This document shows, in pieces, positions 18,491 through 27,521 of a stretch of 64,000 nt of DNA. Source of the DNA: JAFGUF01 sp040883315 (GTDB taxonomy: Bacteria > Bacillota > Clostridia > Christensenellales > UMGS416); contig JBFLKU010000019.1 in NCBI GenBank assembly GCA_040883315.1, positions 124,001 to 188,000 on the forward strand, written 5' to 3'. The number at the start of each line of letters is the position of its first letter. Position 1 is the first letter of the stretch. Below the pieces are notes generated by a model. That model saw only the letters and a program-made list of their open reading frames with translations. It did not search any database and had not been told where the DNA came from. Made by a program: the position numbers and the translations under genes.

Positions 18491-18605
18491 TTTTACCTCT
18501 GTCTCAATATATTATTTCATCTTAAAAATACAAATTTAATTATATCATTAATATCAAATTTATCAACCGTACATCTGTATGAATTTGTTTTATGGAGGTA
18601 TTTTT

Positions 18606-20588
18606 CTACCAGCTTCCGCCGCCTCCGCCGCCTCCACCACCGCCTGAGCTTCCGCCACCGCCTGAGCTTGATGGCGTGGATGACATGCTGCTTGTCATGG
18701 AGTTGAAACCTCTTGTCAGATTGTTTTCAAATGCCGAGGGTGAAAAATGAGTGATAGGCATATAGCCGCTGTACCAGCTTGGCGGGCTGAGGCTAAGGTG
18801 CTCAAACTGCTTTGCCCATTTGTCCGTAATGCCCAAAACATATGCATATGGCAAAATACCATAAAAATATTCAGGGTTCTCTTCCACTAATGCATTTATT
18901 CTTTCTTTTTCTGCATTATTCAAAAACATTTTAAGTCCTAGTATTTTTTCCTGCAGCTTGTTCATTTCAGGGGTTCTTTTATGCATGAAAAGCCCCATAA
19001 TACCCATTATGTACGAACCTGCAGCGCATACGAAGCCCTCAATAAATTTATCTGCATTCGGTATTATTATAGCTAATGTACCAAAGAATAAAGCAATCAG
19101 AGCTATTAAAATTATGGTTGTTTTAAATGCTTTTGCACCCTCTTTAGTGCTGTGCCATTTTCTTATTAGATAGTCAAATGAAGCAAAAATAAAAGCAGTG
19201 AACAAACATAGCCATATTAGGCCAACCGCTAAAACTTCAGAGTTGGCAGCAAATGGCTCTTTCAAAAGCAACCCTCCAAAGAATATAGGCAAAGTAAATA
19301 ACAAGAATGTAAATACTTTTGCTACAATGGATTTTACGGTAAAAATCCTGTTTCCCTTTTCATCTTTATATTTTTCTCTTATCAGCTTTTTCACAGCATC
19401 AATTGTCACATAAAATACATTTTCCAAATCTTTTACGCGCACATAGTCCATCGCTTCGCCTTTGTTTATCATTTCATCTATATCTGCTTGATATTCTTTC
19501 GTGCTTTTTCCTGCTGCGAATATGCCAAGAAGATCTGCTAGGTGAAGATTTGCTTTTTTGTTGAATAGCCCTGTAAACATTCTGTGTTCATATTCCTGTG
19601 CTTCATCCGAAAGCGATTTTAGCTTTATAATATATATGTCCTTTTTAGTTCTTTCTTCTATTTTAATGTATCCTTTGTCTGCCCAGTATATCAGCAGCGA
19701 AATTACATCCTTTGCATCTATAGTCCCGTCCACTACATATCCTATCTCTGCAGGTGTCAGGTTTTCAGGTGGATAAAATTCTGGTGCTGGGTATATTTTG
19801 TCATCTTTCCCAAGTCTAAACCACAAAATCAATATTCCTGCAAACAGCAAAGCAAAGCCGATATAATAGATTTTAGTCCAGTCATATGGCATTCTCTCGT
19901 TTTTAAAATATCCTTCCGGAAGCTCCAATCTGATTGTAATGCCTTCATATGGATGGAGTATTTCTGTTGTAATAATTGTTATTTTCCTGCCGTCAAGTTG
20001 ATAATCTAAAATATTACTCCCATGAATTCCACTATATCCGCTGGAAAGACCAATTTTACTTTCATCAAATTCTTTCGGCATTTTCACAGTGATTTTTACA
20101 TTGTGAATATATGTATCCCAGTTTGTGCCTATCAGATTAAAATACAGTTCGTCATAGTCTGGTATACCATCATCTCCGAAATCCATCATATATGATATTT
20201 TGTATATCTGCTGACCATCTACCAGAACATCTGGATCACCGATTTTTATCACTTTATTTCTGTTTTCTCTGTATGTGTCGAATTTATATCCATCAACATC
20301 AATGTCAGATATTTTTGCACTATACCTTGTTCTCACCTCTTCAGCGCCTTCATACCTCGTCATATAACCACTTATCGGGATCTCTCTGTATATGCCGTGC
20401 CTTGGGCTAGTGAAATCAACGTAGATGGTTTCAACAATACTCATAGTATTGTTTTCATATACCTCCATGTCAACTACATAGTTTTGTATCACAAAGTATT
20501 CATCTGCCTTCACAGAGCTGGAATTTGCAGACAGCAAAACCAAAATGGCAGCTATCATTATTTTAAATGTGTTTTTAATCTTAATCAC
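18606..20588 (-). CDS. DUF2207-domain membrane protein (copy 1)
   Basis: The 660-residue protein has a signal peptide (to about residue 29), an extracytoplasmic beta-rich DUF2207 domain (EYFVIQNYVVDMEVYENNTMSIVETIYVDF), a membrane segment near 240, a DUF2207 cytoplasmic part with PAPEFYPPENLTPAEIGYVVDG and further membrane helices at 425-530. It ends in a Gly/Ser run closing with SW. Such proteins occur with LemA; the biochemical role is unknown. The GTG at 20588 is taken as start, but its paralogue aligns the ribosome site to an ATT three codons later. Confidence 0.85.
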   Translation of the reverse strand: MIKIKNTFKIMIAAILVLLSANSSSVKADEYFVIQNYVVDMEVYENNTMSIVETIYVDFTSPRHGIYREIPISGYMTRYEGAEEVRTRYSAKISDIDVDGYKFDTYRENRNKVIKIGDPDVLVDGQQIYKISYMMDFGDDGIPDYDELYFNLIGTNWDTYIHNVKITVKMPKEFDESKIGLSSGYSGIHGSNILDYQLDGRKITIITTEILHPYEGITIRLELPEGYFKNERMPYDWTKIYYIGFALLFAGILILWFRLGKDDKIYPAPEFYPPENLTPAEIGYVVDGTIDAKDVISLLIYWADKGYIKIEERTKKDIYIIKLKSLSDEAQEYEHRMFTGLFNKKANLHLADLLGIFAAGKSTKEYQADIDEMINKGEAMDYVRVKDLENVFYVTIDAVKKLIREKYKDEKGNRIFTVKSIVAKVFTFLLFTLPIFFGGLLLKEPFAANSEVLAVGLIWLCLFTAFIFASFDYLIRKWHSTKEGAKAFKTTIILIALIALFFGTLAIIIPNADKFIEGFVCAAGSYIMGIMGLFMHKRTPEMNKLQEKILGLKMFLNNAEKERINALVEENPEYFYGILPYAYVLGITDKWAKQFEHLSLSPPSWYSGYMPITHFSPSAFENNLTRGFNSMTSSMSSTPSSSGGGGSSGGGGGGGGGGSW

Positions 20589-20609
20589 CTGCTTTCCAAT
20601 TTATCGGTT

Positions 20610-22628
20610 TTACCAGCTTCCGCCGCCGCCTCCTCCGCCGCCTCCTCCGGAGAATCCTCCTCCGCCAGAGAAGCTGCTGCCCCCTGAATAGCTTCCGCTT
20701 CCAGAAGAGCTGGACGGTCTTGAAGTCATTGTGCTTCTCATAGTGTTCATATTATTCGTGAAGTCCCTTGTAAAACTTGGAATAATAAAGTTATTGTTTG
20801 TATATCTGGTGCTTTCGTACCAGTCAGGCTTTTTAATTGCCATCTCTTCGAATTGATTTGACCATTTGTCTGTAACACCCAATACATATGCATACGGCAG
20901 GACATTGAAAAAATAATCAGGATTTTCATCCACGAGCTTTTCTATTCTGTCCTTTTCAGCATTTGTCAAAAACATTTTCAGTCCTAGTATTTTTTCTTCC
21001 AGTTTTCTTATGCTGGGCGTTTTTTTCTCCATAAACATTGCGAAAAAAGCTATTATATATGTAGACAATATAGCTGTATATGCAATACTTTTATCGTCCG
21101 CTTTTGCTGAGATTATAGCTAGAGAAATGAACGTGAAAATCACTAATATGATGGCAAAACCAATAACCTGTGCTATCTTTGCTCCTAACGTAGTACTTTT
21201 TCTTCTTGCTACAGCTTGGTTCATAATAGAAAAGAAAATTGTCAGTACGCCGCACCAGAACAATGTTCCCAATACAATTTCGCTCATATAAACGGTCTTT
21301 GGCAGCTTCACTGCAATGTTTCCAAAGAATATCGGCCATGTACATACTAAAAACGCAAGTACTTTAGAAGTCATAGATTTTCTAGTATATAGTCTTTGTC
21401 CTTCTTTTTTTGTGTATTTACTTTTTATCTTGATTTTGACACTATCAATTGTAGTATAAAAAACATTACGCAGATCCTTCACTCGCACATAAGTAACGCT
21501 TTCTCCTTTTTGCTGCTTTTCTAGAAGAAAATTATACGTTTCTGCCAGCTTTTCATTATTTGCTGTTTTATCCAAGAATTTGTTGAATTCAGTTTTTGAT
21601 CTGCCTTTAAATAAATCATTAAACATCTTTGTTTCATAATATTCAATATTATCGTCTAACATTTTTAGTCTAATTAAATAGAAATCATTGTTTTTTACTT
21701 CTACTATCTTGATGTATCCTTTTTCGGCCCAATACATCAGCAAGGATAGTACATCTTTTGTGTCTACATGTCCATCAATAATATAGCCAACTTCAGCTGG
21801 CGTCATGTTTTCAGGTGGATAAAATTCGGGTGCGGGGTATATTTTGTCGTCTTTGCCTCTCAAAAGCCATGTGAATGCAGTCAGCAAAACTAGCGCCAGC
21901 GAACCATACGAAAACACTTTTGACCAGTCCGTTCTTTGCCTTTCATTCACAAAATATCCTTCTGGCAGAGGAATTCTAACGGTAACACCTTCATATGGAT
22001 ACAACTCTTCGGTTGTATACATCGTAATTTTATTGCCGTCCACTTTCATTTTTATGATACTAGTTCCTACGGTGCCATAGTATCCGGTGGATATGCCTAT
22101 GTTTTCAGCATCAAATTCCTTTGGCATGTTTATTGTAACCGCTACATTCTTTATAGAAGCTGACCACTCGGTTCCTATAACATTCCAGTAAAATTCATCA
22201 AAATCGTCTATGCCATCGTCACCTAAATCTACAGTATATTTAATATGGTATTTCTGCATACCCTCTATATATACGTCTTTATCGCCGATTTTTATCCTTT
22301 TGCCGTAGCTTATTTTTTCAACGCTGTATTTTTGGTCTATCACATCAATATCAGAAATTATTGCAGACTGTTTGCTTTGCACTTCTACACCATCCACATC
22401 TCTATAAAGAATTTGCTTTAATGGTATGTCCCTGTATATTCCATGACTTTGTGTGAAAAAATCAGCATAAATAGTCTCCTCTATCTCCAAAACATTGTTT
22501 TCTAGGACATTAATATTTACAATGTATGTTTCGATATCAAAGGTCCCATATGCATAAGCAGTTGTAGCACTCATTGAAAAAAGTGCTGCAATAAATACAG
22601 CTGAAATGATTTTCAGTATTCTCTTCAT
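20610..22628 (-). CDS. DUF2207-domain membrane protein (copy 2)
   Basis: This paralogue of the next gene has the same order of signal peptide, extracytoplasmic DUF2207 domain, membrane helix, PAPEFYPPENMTPAEVGYIIDG block, two helix pairs and Gly-rich tail ending in SW. The start ATG at 22628 has GGAG 6 bases upstream; an in-frame TTG at 22640 overlaps that site and is rejected. The gene begins 15 bases after lemA, so lemA and both copies form one operon. The duplication is old: the two proteins have diverged through most of their length. Confidence 0.86.
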   Translation of the reverse strand: MKRILKIISAVFIAALFSMSATTAYAYGTFDIETYIVNINVLENNVLEIEETIYADFFTQSHGIYRDIPLKQILYRDVDGVEVQSKQSAIISDIDVIDQKYSVEKISYGKRIKIGDKDVYIEGMQKYHIKYTVDLGDDGIDDFDEFYWNVIGTEWSASIKNVAVTINMPKEFDAENIGISTGYYGTVGTSIIKMKVDGNKITMYTTEELYPYEGVTVRIPLPEGYFVNERQRTDWSKVFSYGSLALVLLTAFTWLLRGKDDKIYPAPEFYPPENMTPAEVGYIIDGHVDTKDVLSLLMYWAEKGYIKIVEVKNNDFYLIRLKMLDDNIEYYETKMFNDLFKGRSKTEFNKFLDKTANNEKLAETYNFLLEKQQKGESVTYVRVKDLRNVFYTTIDSVKIKIKSKYTKKEGQRLYTRKSMTSKVLAFLVCTWPIFFGNIAVKLPKTVYMSEIVLGTLFWCGVLTIFFSIMNQAVARRKSTTLGAKIAQVIGFAIILVIFTFISLAIISAKADDKSIAYTAILSTYIIAFFAMFMEKKTPSIRKLEEKILGLKMFLTNAEKDRIEKLVDENPDYFFNVLPYAYVLGVTDKWSNQFEEMAIKKPDWYESTRYTNNNFIIPSFTRDFTNNMNTMRSTMTSRPSSSSGSGSYSGGSSFSGGGGFSGGGGGGGGGGSW

Positions 22629-22643
22629 CTTAATCTCCAATTA

Positions 22644-23189
22644 CTAGAACTTTACAGAAACATTCTCTCTTTGTGAATCATCAGATACTTCAAACATCGT
22701 TTTTCTGCTGAATTTAAACATTTGTGCAACAATAGACTGAGGGAAAAGTTCAACTTTTGTATTATATCTTCTGACTATTGCATTAAAATATTTTCTAGAC
22801 TGTGCAATGTCTGTTTCCACCTTTTGCAGCTGGCCTTGCAGATTTATGAAGTTTTGGTTTGCCTTTAAATCAGGATAGTTCTCAGCCAAAGCAAAAAGAG
22901 ACTTCAAGGTTTGTGTCAGATTGTTTTCCTCCGCTACCGTTTCTTCAGATGTCTTTGCATTCATTGCTTTGCTTCTTGCCTGAACTATCTTTTCAAACGT
23001 TTCGCTTTCGTGCTTTGCATATCCTTTTACTGTCTCAACCAAGTTAGGGATTAAATCATAACGTTGTTTTAGGTAAACATCCATAGTGGCAAATGCTTCC
23101 TCCACCATGTTCCTCATCTTTACAAGCCCGTTGTAGGACGCAATGATCCAAACAACTACTACAGCAGCTATCGCTAAAGCTATATACAT
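22644..23189 (-). CDS. lemA: LemA family protein
   Basis: The 181-residue protein has an N-terminal membrane helix, then the LemA helical domain (YNGLVKMRNMVEEAFATMDVYLKQRYDLIPNLVETVKGYAKHE, and AENYPDLKANQNF with RKYFNAIVRRYNTKVELFP). Function in bacteria is not settled; the pairing with DUF2207 proteins is common. It is first gene of the operon. Confidence 0.95.
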   Translation of the reverse strand: MYIALAIAAVVVVWIIASYNGLVKMRNMVEEAFATMDVYLKQRYDLIPNLVETVKGYAKHESETFEKIVQARSKAMNAKTSEETVAEENNLTQTLKSLFALAENYPDLKANQNFINLQGQLQKVETDIAQSRKYFNAIVRRYNTKVELFPQSIVAQMFKFSRKTMFEVSDDSQRENVSVKF

Positions 23190-23217
23190 AATCTATTCTC
23201 CTTTGTTTAATATTTAT

Positions 23218-23246
23218 ATTATATTATTTATTTTCATTTATGTCTA
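23218..23246 (-). promoter_or_regulatory. promoter of the lemA-DUF2207 operon
   Basis: The -35 TAGACA (23241-23246) and -10 TATAAT (23218-23223) are spaced by 17 bases; an AAGGAG precedes the lemA ATG. Confidence 0.7.
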
Positions 23247-23302
23247 TTTATTGTACACCACAACCATTCTAAGTTCACCTTAAAGTGTACATAATATAAA
23301 AA

Positions 23303-23337
23303 AGCCTGATTAATTTGTTCATAATCAGGTTTTTTTG
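23303..23337 (-). terminator. bidirectional terminator between lemA promoter and EFR1 gene
   Basis: CCTGATTA (23305-23312) pairs with TAATCAGG (23322-23329). On the minus strand an A-to-T run follows, ending the EFR1 transcript (stop at 23344); on the plus strand a run of T also follows. Confidence 0.8.
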
Positions 23338-23343
23338 TTTAAT

Positions 23344-24120
23344 TCATCTATCCATTATTTCATTAATATTTATATATTTATTTCTATATTGATAGTCTTT
23401 CTCTGGCTTTTGCCTTTTATATGTCACAGCCTTCTGCGGACAATAGTGAATGCATGCGAAGCACATCTGGCATTCGTTACCCCACTCTGGCTTTTGTTCA
23501 CCAGATTCAATATTGTTAACTGGGCATACTTTCTGGCATATTCCACAGTTTGTGCACTTTTGTGCATCCAGCTTCATCTTGTCAAATCCCAAAATACCTT
23601 TGCATGCATTTTTCATTAATACATTGCCGAAAAATGAAGCTGACATATTCCCTATAGGTACATTTTGCACCCCATTAATTGCATTCAGCGCAATTTGTTT
23701 TGTTTCTTCTATCATCTTCTCAATCATTCCATCATGTTCATCCAATGGCGTCGGGAAGGCTATGCTATTGTCAGGCATATATATATTGTATGCTGCTGAT
23801 AATTTATTTCCGCCTTTATTCAATGTTTTCTCTGCCACCTTCAATGTGCCTCCAAAATTTGCACCGCAGTTACACACCAAAAATAAATAGCTTCCTTCTT
23901 TTATTTTTAGTTTTTCGAAAAACTCCTCCAAAATATCTGGTGGATTCATAAAATAAACTGGGAAAATAATTCCTGTGATGTCGGCACTGCTTTCCACCAC
24001 TTGCGTATTTTTCAATTTCGAAATTGATATCAAATCAGCTCCGTCCATATTTTTTGCTATTTCCTTCGCTATATGCAATGTGTTGCCTGTTCCTGTAAAA
24101 TAATAAAGTTCTTTTTTCAT
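23344..24120 (-). CDS. EFR1-family flavodoxin/ferredoxin protein
   Basis: This 258-residue protein fuses a flavodoxin-like domain to two [4Fe-4S] clusters. The FMN phosphate loop is YYFTGTGNT at 6-14. The cluster motifs are CTNCGICQKVCP and CQMCFACIHYCP in residues 185-235. It should shuttle electrons between FMN and Fe-S centres in the cytosol; partners are unknown. An 18-base operator identical in its outer half-sites to that of the upstream ArsR-type repressor lies 22 bases before the start, so it is almost certainly in that regulon. Confidence 0.88.
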   Translation of the reverse strand: MKKELYYFTGTGNTLHIAKEIAKNMDGADLISISKLKNTQVVESSADITGIIFPVYFMNPPDILEEFFEKLKIKEGSYLFLVCNCGANFGGTLKVAEKTLNKGGNKLSAAYNIYMPDNSIAFPTPLDEHDGMIEKMIEETKQIALNAINGVQNVPIGNMSASFFGNVLMKNACKGILGFDKMKLDAQKCTNCGICQKVCPVNNIESGEQKPEWGNECQMCFACIHYCPQKAVTYKRQKPEKDYQYRNKYININEIMDR

Positions 24121-24142
24121 AAAATCTCCTTAAGTGTGTATC

Positions 24143-24160
24143 CGTGCACATATATGCACG
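24143..24160 (-). promoter_or_regulatory. operator upstream of the EFR1 gene
   Basis: CGTGCA and TGCACG half-sites are separated by 6 bases. The same CGTGCA-N6-TGCACG pattern lies in the promoter of the ArsR-type gene at 24554-24571. Only poor -35/-10 matches flank it, so it may act on a weak promoter or as a roadblock inside the repressor transcript. Confidence 0.65.
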
Positions 24161-24190
24161 CCAATGATAAAAAATATAAAACAAAGTTCA

Positions 24191-24541
24191 CTAATCTTCG
24201 CATTCATCGCAGGAATCCACCAAGGTGCGTATTGTCTCCACTACACTTTCTAGTTTGCTCAAAAACTCTCTGCCATTAAATGAATATACAACATAGCGTG
24301 ATTCTTTTGATTTTTCTAAAATACCAGCCTGCTCCATCACCATCAAATGCCTTGATATAACAGATCTATCCTGTGTGAATGATTTAGCAATAGTTGAAAT
24401 GTCAGACTCACCATTAATGACAAGAAATTTAATGATATTTAAGCGCACCGGTTCGCTAAGCACCTTGAAAATGCCATCCTTAATCAGCCCATCTATTGTG
24501 TCAATATTGCTTTGAGGTATGTTCCCTTTGTATTTATTCAT
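24191..24541 (-). CDS. ArsR-family transcriptional repressor
   Basis: From ATG 24541 the protein has 116 residues. The winged helix runs FKVLSEPVRLNIIKFLVINGE, ISTIAKSFTQDRSVISRHLMVMEQAGILEKSKESRYVVYSF. A cysteine pair at the very C-terminus (DSCDECED) is a possible metal or redox sensor. The start is set by the promoter: the -10 box ends at 24548, so the transcript begins at about the A of this ATG and is probably leaderless. It represses itself and probably the downstream EFR1 gene. Confidence 0.85.
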   Translation of the reverse strand: MNKYKGNIPQSNIDTIDGLIKDGIFKVLSEPVRLNIIKFLVINGESDISTIAKSFTQDRSVISRHLMVMEQAGILEKSKESRYVVYSFNGREFLSKLESVVETIRTLVDSCDECED

Positions 24542-24547
24542 ATGCAT

Positions 24548-24577
24548 ATTATACGTGCATTTGCATGCACGTGTCAA
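24548..24577 (-). promoter_or_regulatory. promoter with embedded operator, leaderless ArsR-type gene
   Basis: The consensus -35 TTGACA (24572-24577) and -10 TATAAT (24548-24553) are spaced by 18 bases. The whole spacer is the palindrome CGTGCA-N6-TGCACG (24554-24571), so repressor binding would cover both boxes. Confidence 0.82.
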
Positions 24578-24582
24578 GCAAA

Positions 24583-24613
24583 AATAAATCTATCTTTATA
24601 AGATAGATTTATT
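24583..24613 (-). terminator. AT-rich terminator after the DUF368 gene
   Basis: Two perfect 14-base arms around a TAT loop are followed on the minus strand by TTTTTG. It ends the DUF368 transcript 8 bases past its stop and insulates the repressor promoter. Confidence 0.72.
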
Positions 24614-24620
24614 GTAATTC

Positions 24621-25616
24621 TTATTCAGCTTCTTTTTTATTGCGCTTTTCAAGCAATATCATTATCACAACAATCACCATACCAGCTACAATAGTCCCAA
24701 CGGTCAGCAGCTCGCCTGCCCCAAATGATTTTGGCAGGATATTTGATAATGTAATAACTTCGCCGCTAGATAGAGTATGCAGATCTTTAAATGGCCAGAT
24801 AGCCCACAAAGAGCCTATTACAAGTCCTGTTAAAAAGCCCATTGTAGTATCGTGGTGCTTTTTCAGCAGGAAATTTAAAAATCTGGAGAAAAGCAGAAGC
24901 CCTAATATTGCACCTATAGCAAATGCTCCTATTACAGGCATATTCAATGATGATACCGCCTCTAATACATCAAAGTATTTTCCCATCAGCAACAGTACGA
25001 AAGATCCGCTGACGCCCGGCACTATCATAGTAGACATTGCTACTCCGCCGCAAAGCATCAGGTAAGCATAGTCTAAAAGACTATTGCTCTCAGTGTCTAT
25101 GGTTTCCGATTGCTCCATCAGTATTTTTTGCTCTTCCTTTTGTATCTTGCTTTCGTCAGTTTCCAGCATAGATAAGCCAATTATCAATGCTATAGCTATA
25201 ACTAATGCTAAAACTACTTTGAAGTTTATCTTCTTTATCATCTTTAGCGGAATAATTATAGAAATAATAATTAGTCCAAAGAAAAATCCAAATGTTGGCG
25301 CTTGATGGTTTTGAATTAGATATGTCATCAGGCTGGATAAAAGCAAAATTGCCACTCCTGCACCAGCTATCACCAAAACTAAAAGACCAAGCTTAATTCT
25401 TTTCATCTCTTCAGCAAATTCTTTTGCTGCTACCTTTTTAAATGTGAAAAGCTTGAAGAATTTTACCACTGTTTTCCATGAAATATTATGTATGCCTTCA
25501 ATTAATGGCTCATATATATTTAAAACAAGTGCCAGTGTTCCGCCGGATACACCGGGAATAATATTAGCTATACCAATAATCATTCCTTTAAAAAAGTACT
25601 GTATAGATTTAATCAT
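24621..25616 (-). CDS. DUF368 membrane protein, polyprenyl-phosphate transporter family (PopT)
   Basis: The 331-residue protein has about nine membrane helices and the two repeat signatures of the family: GIANIIPGVSGGTLALVLNIY near the N-terminus and MIVPGVSGSFVLLLMGKYFDVLEAV in the second half. DUF368 proteins have been shown to recycle undecaprenyl phosphate across the membrane. The start ATG at 25616 has GAGG 8 bases upstream; the reading frame stays open further up but without a ribosome site. It is monocistronic. Confidence 0.85.
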   Translation of the reverse strand: MIKSIQYFFKGMIIGIANIIPGVSGGTLALVLNIYEPLIEGIHNISWKTVVKFFKLFTFKKVAAKEFAEEMKRIKLGLLVLVIAGAGVAILLLSSLMTYLIQNHQAPTFGFFFGLIIISIIIPLKMIKKINFKVVLALVIAIALIIGLSMLETDESKIQKEEQKILMEQSETIDTESNSLLDYAYLMLCGGVAMSTMIVPGVSGSFVLLLMGKYFDVLEAVSSLNMPVIGAFAIGAILGLLLFSRFLNFLLKKHHDTTMGFLTGLVIGSLWAIWPFKDLHTLSSGEVITLSNILPKSFGAGELLTVGTIVAGMVIVVIMILLEKRNKKEAE

Positions 25617-25736
25617 TATAATTTCCTCATAATTTTTATCTTCTGCACAAAAATGCAAAAATCTAGTACAAGTATATAGTATAAGCATGTTGATTTCAAC
25701 TTTTTATTTGTATGCTTGTTTTATCCAATTATTTGT

Positions 25737-25765
25737 TTGTCTCATTTTTTCATGCATGATATAAT
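25737..25765 (+). promoter_or_regulatory. promoter of trmL
   Basis: The -35 TTGTCT (25737-25742) and -10 TATAAT (25760-25765, extended by TG) are spaced by 17 bases. AAAGGA precedes the ATG at 25801. Confidence 0.72.
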
Positions 25766-25800
25766 ATCAAAAACAATAATAAAACAAAAAGGATATGTAA

Positions 25801-26289
25801 ATGGCTTTAAATATAGTATTGGTAAATCCAGAAATCCCCTCAAACACAGGAAATATAGCAAGAACCTGCGCTATTACAGGCGCTGTGCTGCATCTTATAA
25901 AGCCTCTTGGTTTTTCACTAGAGGACAAATATCTAAAACGTGCAGGGCTGGATTATTGGAGTTTTGTAGATGTTATTATATATGAAAATCTAGATGATTT
26001 TATGGAGAAAAATGAAGACGGAAATTTTTATTTCCTCACAACTAAAGCAAAACTTAGATATTCTGATGCAAAATTCCAAGATAATGACTATCTATTCTTC
26101 GGAGCAGAAACCAAAGGGCTGCCAGAAGAACTACTAAAAGAAAATTATGAAAAATCTTTGCGTATTCCAATGAAGCCTGTAACCAGATCATTAAATCTAG
26201 CGAATAGTGCAAACATAGTATTATACGAAGCCCTCCGCCAGCTAGACTTTCCCGGTCTATCTCACGAAGGGCATTTGACAGAAAAATAA
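25801..26289 (+). CDS. trmL: tRNA (cytidine(34)-2'-O)-methyltransferase TrmL
   Basis: The 162-residue SPOUT methyltransferase shows NPEIPSNTGNIARTCAITGAVLHLIKPLGF at the start, FGAETKGLPEELL in the middle and the knot motif IPMKPVTRSLNLANSANIVLYEALRQ at the end. It methylates the wobble ribose of tRNA-Leu species. The length is standard. Its stop is 1 base from the end of the convergent thioredoxin-like gene. Confidence 0.95.
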   Translation: MALNIVLVNPEIPSNTGNIARTCAITGAVLHLIKPLGFSLEDKYLKRAGLDYWSFVDVIIYENLDDFMEKNEDGNFYFLTTKAKLRYSDAKFQDNDYLFFGAETKGLPEELLKENYEKSLRIPMKPVTRSLNLANSANIVLYEALRQLDFPGLSHEGHLTEK

Positions 26290-26290
26290 A

Positions 26291-26527
26291 TTATAAACTG
26301 CCTAGATATTTCACTATTTCTTTTTTATTCAAAACTCTGCCTGATGCAACTATTTTTCCATCAATCACAAGTGCAGGTGTTGACATTACACCATGTTTTA
26401 GTATGTCTGCCATTTCTGTCACTTTGATGATTTCTGCATCAATGCTCATTTCTTCCAGTGCTTCCTTTGTGTTTGCTGCCAGCTTAATGCAGTTTGCGCA
26501 GCCGCCGCCTAATACTTTTACTTCCAT
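26291..26527 (-). CDS. small thioredoxin-like protein of an arsenic-type operon
   Basis: The 78-residue protein has the redox pair in GGGCANCIKLAANT (CxxC at residues 10-13) and the cis-Pro segment MSTPALVIDG, as in the MTH895/TM0996 mini-thioredoxins. These often accompany permease and ArsC genes and may reduce the arsenate reductase or a metal-bound intermediate. It is last of the four-gene operon, 20 bases after the permease. Confidence 0.88.
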   Translation of the reverse strand: MEVKVLGGGCANCIKLAANTKEALEEMSIDAEIIKVTEMADILKHGVMSTPALVIDGKIVASGRVLNKKEIVKYLGSL

Positions 26528-26547
26528 TTTAATACCTCACTTTACTT

Positions 26548-27516
26548 TTACATTATTAAATATTCAATCCAGTTAAATAAATATCCTACAAATATTATAC
26601 CAATGCCTGTAATAGCCACAAATGCAGCAATCAGTTTTGGCTTTATCACCTTTTTCAGCAGTATCATCTCTGGTAGGCTCATGGCCGTCACTGCCATCAT
26701 AAATGCTAGCGCTGTTCCTAAATTAATTCCCTTTGCTATCAAAGCCTGTGCAATAGGTATTGTTCCCACAGCATTTGAATATAAAGGAATACCTGCTATA
26801 ACTCCGATTATTACTGCAAAAGGATTGTTCTCATGTGCAAATTTAATTAAGAAATCTTCAGGAACATATCCGTGGATTGCAGCTCCCAGACCAATACCTA
26901 TTAAAAGGAAAATCCATACTCTCTTTACTATTGCCTTCACTTCACCCAATGCATAGTTAATTCTGTCTTTAAAAGTCATTTTAGTCTGTTCAACATCCGC
27001 AAGGTGCGTTTCATACACATAGCTCTCTACGTATTTTTCCAGCTTTAGTGCCCCTATTATCAGTCCGCCGACAACACCTACGAATATTCCGCTGAGTACA
27101 TATATCAATGTGACCTTCCATCCAAACATTCCAAGAAGCAAAGCTATTGCCGCTTCATTTACAATTGGTGACGTTATCAAAAACGAAAATGTCAGCCCCA
27201 GCGGCACTCCGCCCTCTACAAAGCCTATAAAAATAGGTACGGAAGAGCATGAGCAAAACGGCGTTACTACACCCAGTAGTGATGCCACTATGTTTCCCTG
27301 CACTCCCTTAAATCTTGTTAATATCTTTTTTGTCTTTTCAGGAGGAAAGAACGACCTGATAAATGATATTGCAAATATCATTAAGCTTAAGAGGATTATT
27401 ATTTTTACGCTGTCGTATATGAAAAAGTGAATGCTGCTTCCCAGACGTGTAGCAACAGATACTTTAAATACGCTTTCTACTAGCCATGTTACTATGTTAT
27501 CCAACCATATAAACAT
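26548..27516 (-). CDS. permease, ArsP/DUF318-like
   Basis: This 322-residue protein has about eight to nine membrane helices in two repeats. The signature FCSCSSVPIFIGFVEGGVPLG, with its CSC pair, and NEAAIALLLGMFG occur in permeases of arsenic operons; the second half has GIPLYSNAVGTIPIAQALI. It probably exports arsenite or methylated arsenicals; selectivity cannot be told. It lies 5 bases from arsC. Confidence 0.8.
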   Translation of the reverse strand: MFIWLDNIVTWLVESVFKVSVATRLGSSIHFFIYDSVKIIILLSLMIFAISFIRSFFPPEKTKKILTRFKGVQGNIVASLLGVVTPFCSCSSVPIFIGFVEGGVPLGLTFSFLITSPIVNEAAIALLLGMFGWKVTLIYVLSGIFVGVVGGLIIGALKLEKYVESYVYETHLADVEQTKMTFKDRINYALGEVKAIVKRVWIFLLIGIGLGAAIHGYVPEDFLIKFAHENNPFAVIIGVIAGIPLYSNAVGTIPIAQALIAKGINLGTALAFMMAVTAMSLPEMILLKKVIKPKLIAAFVAITGIGIIFVGYLFNWIEYLIM

Positions 27517-27521
27517 ATTAT

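Noticed and set aside
18491..18605. SRP RNA or other RNA gene before dnaX
   Set aside because: The stretch is AT-rich with no GNAR tetraloop or SRP helix.
24542..24577. Upstream extension of the ArsR-type gene to an ATG at 24577
   Set aside because: The extension would be encoded by the promoter and operator themselves; the -10 box at 24548-24553 excludes it from the transcript.
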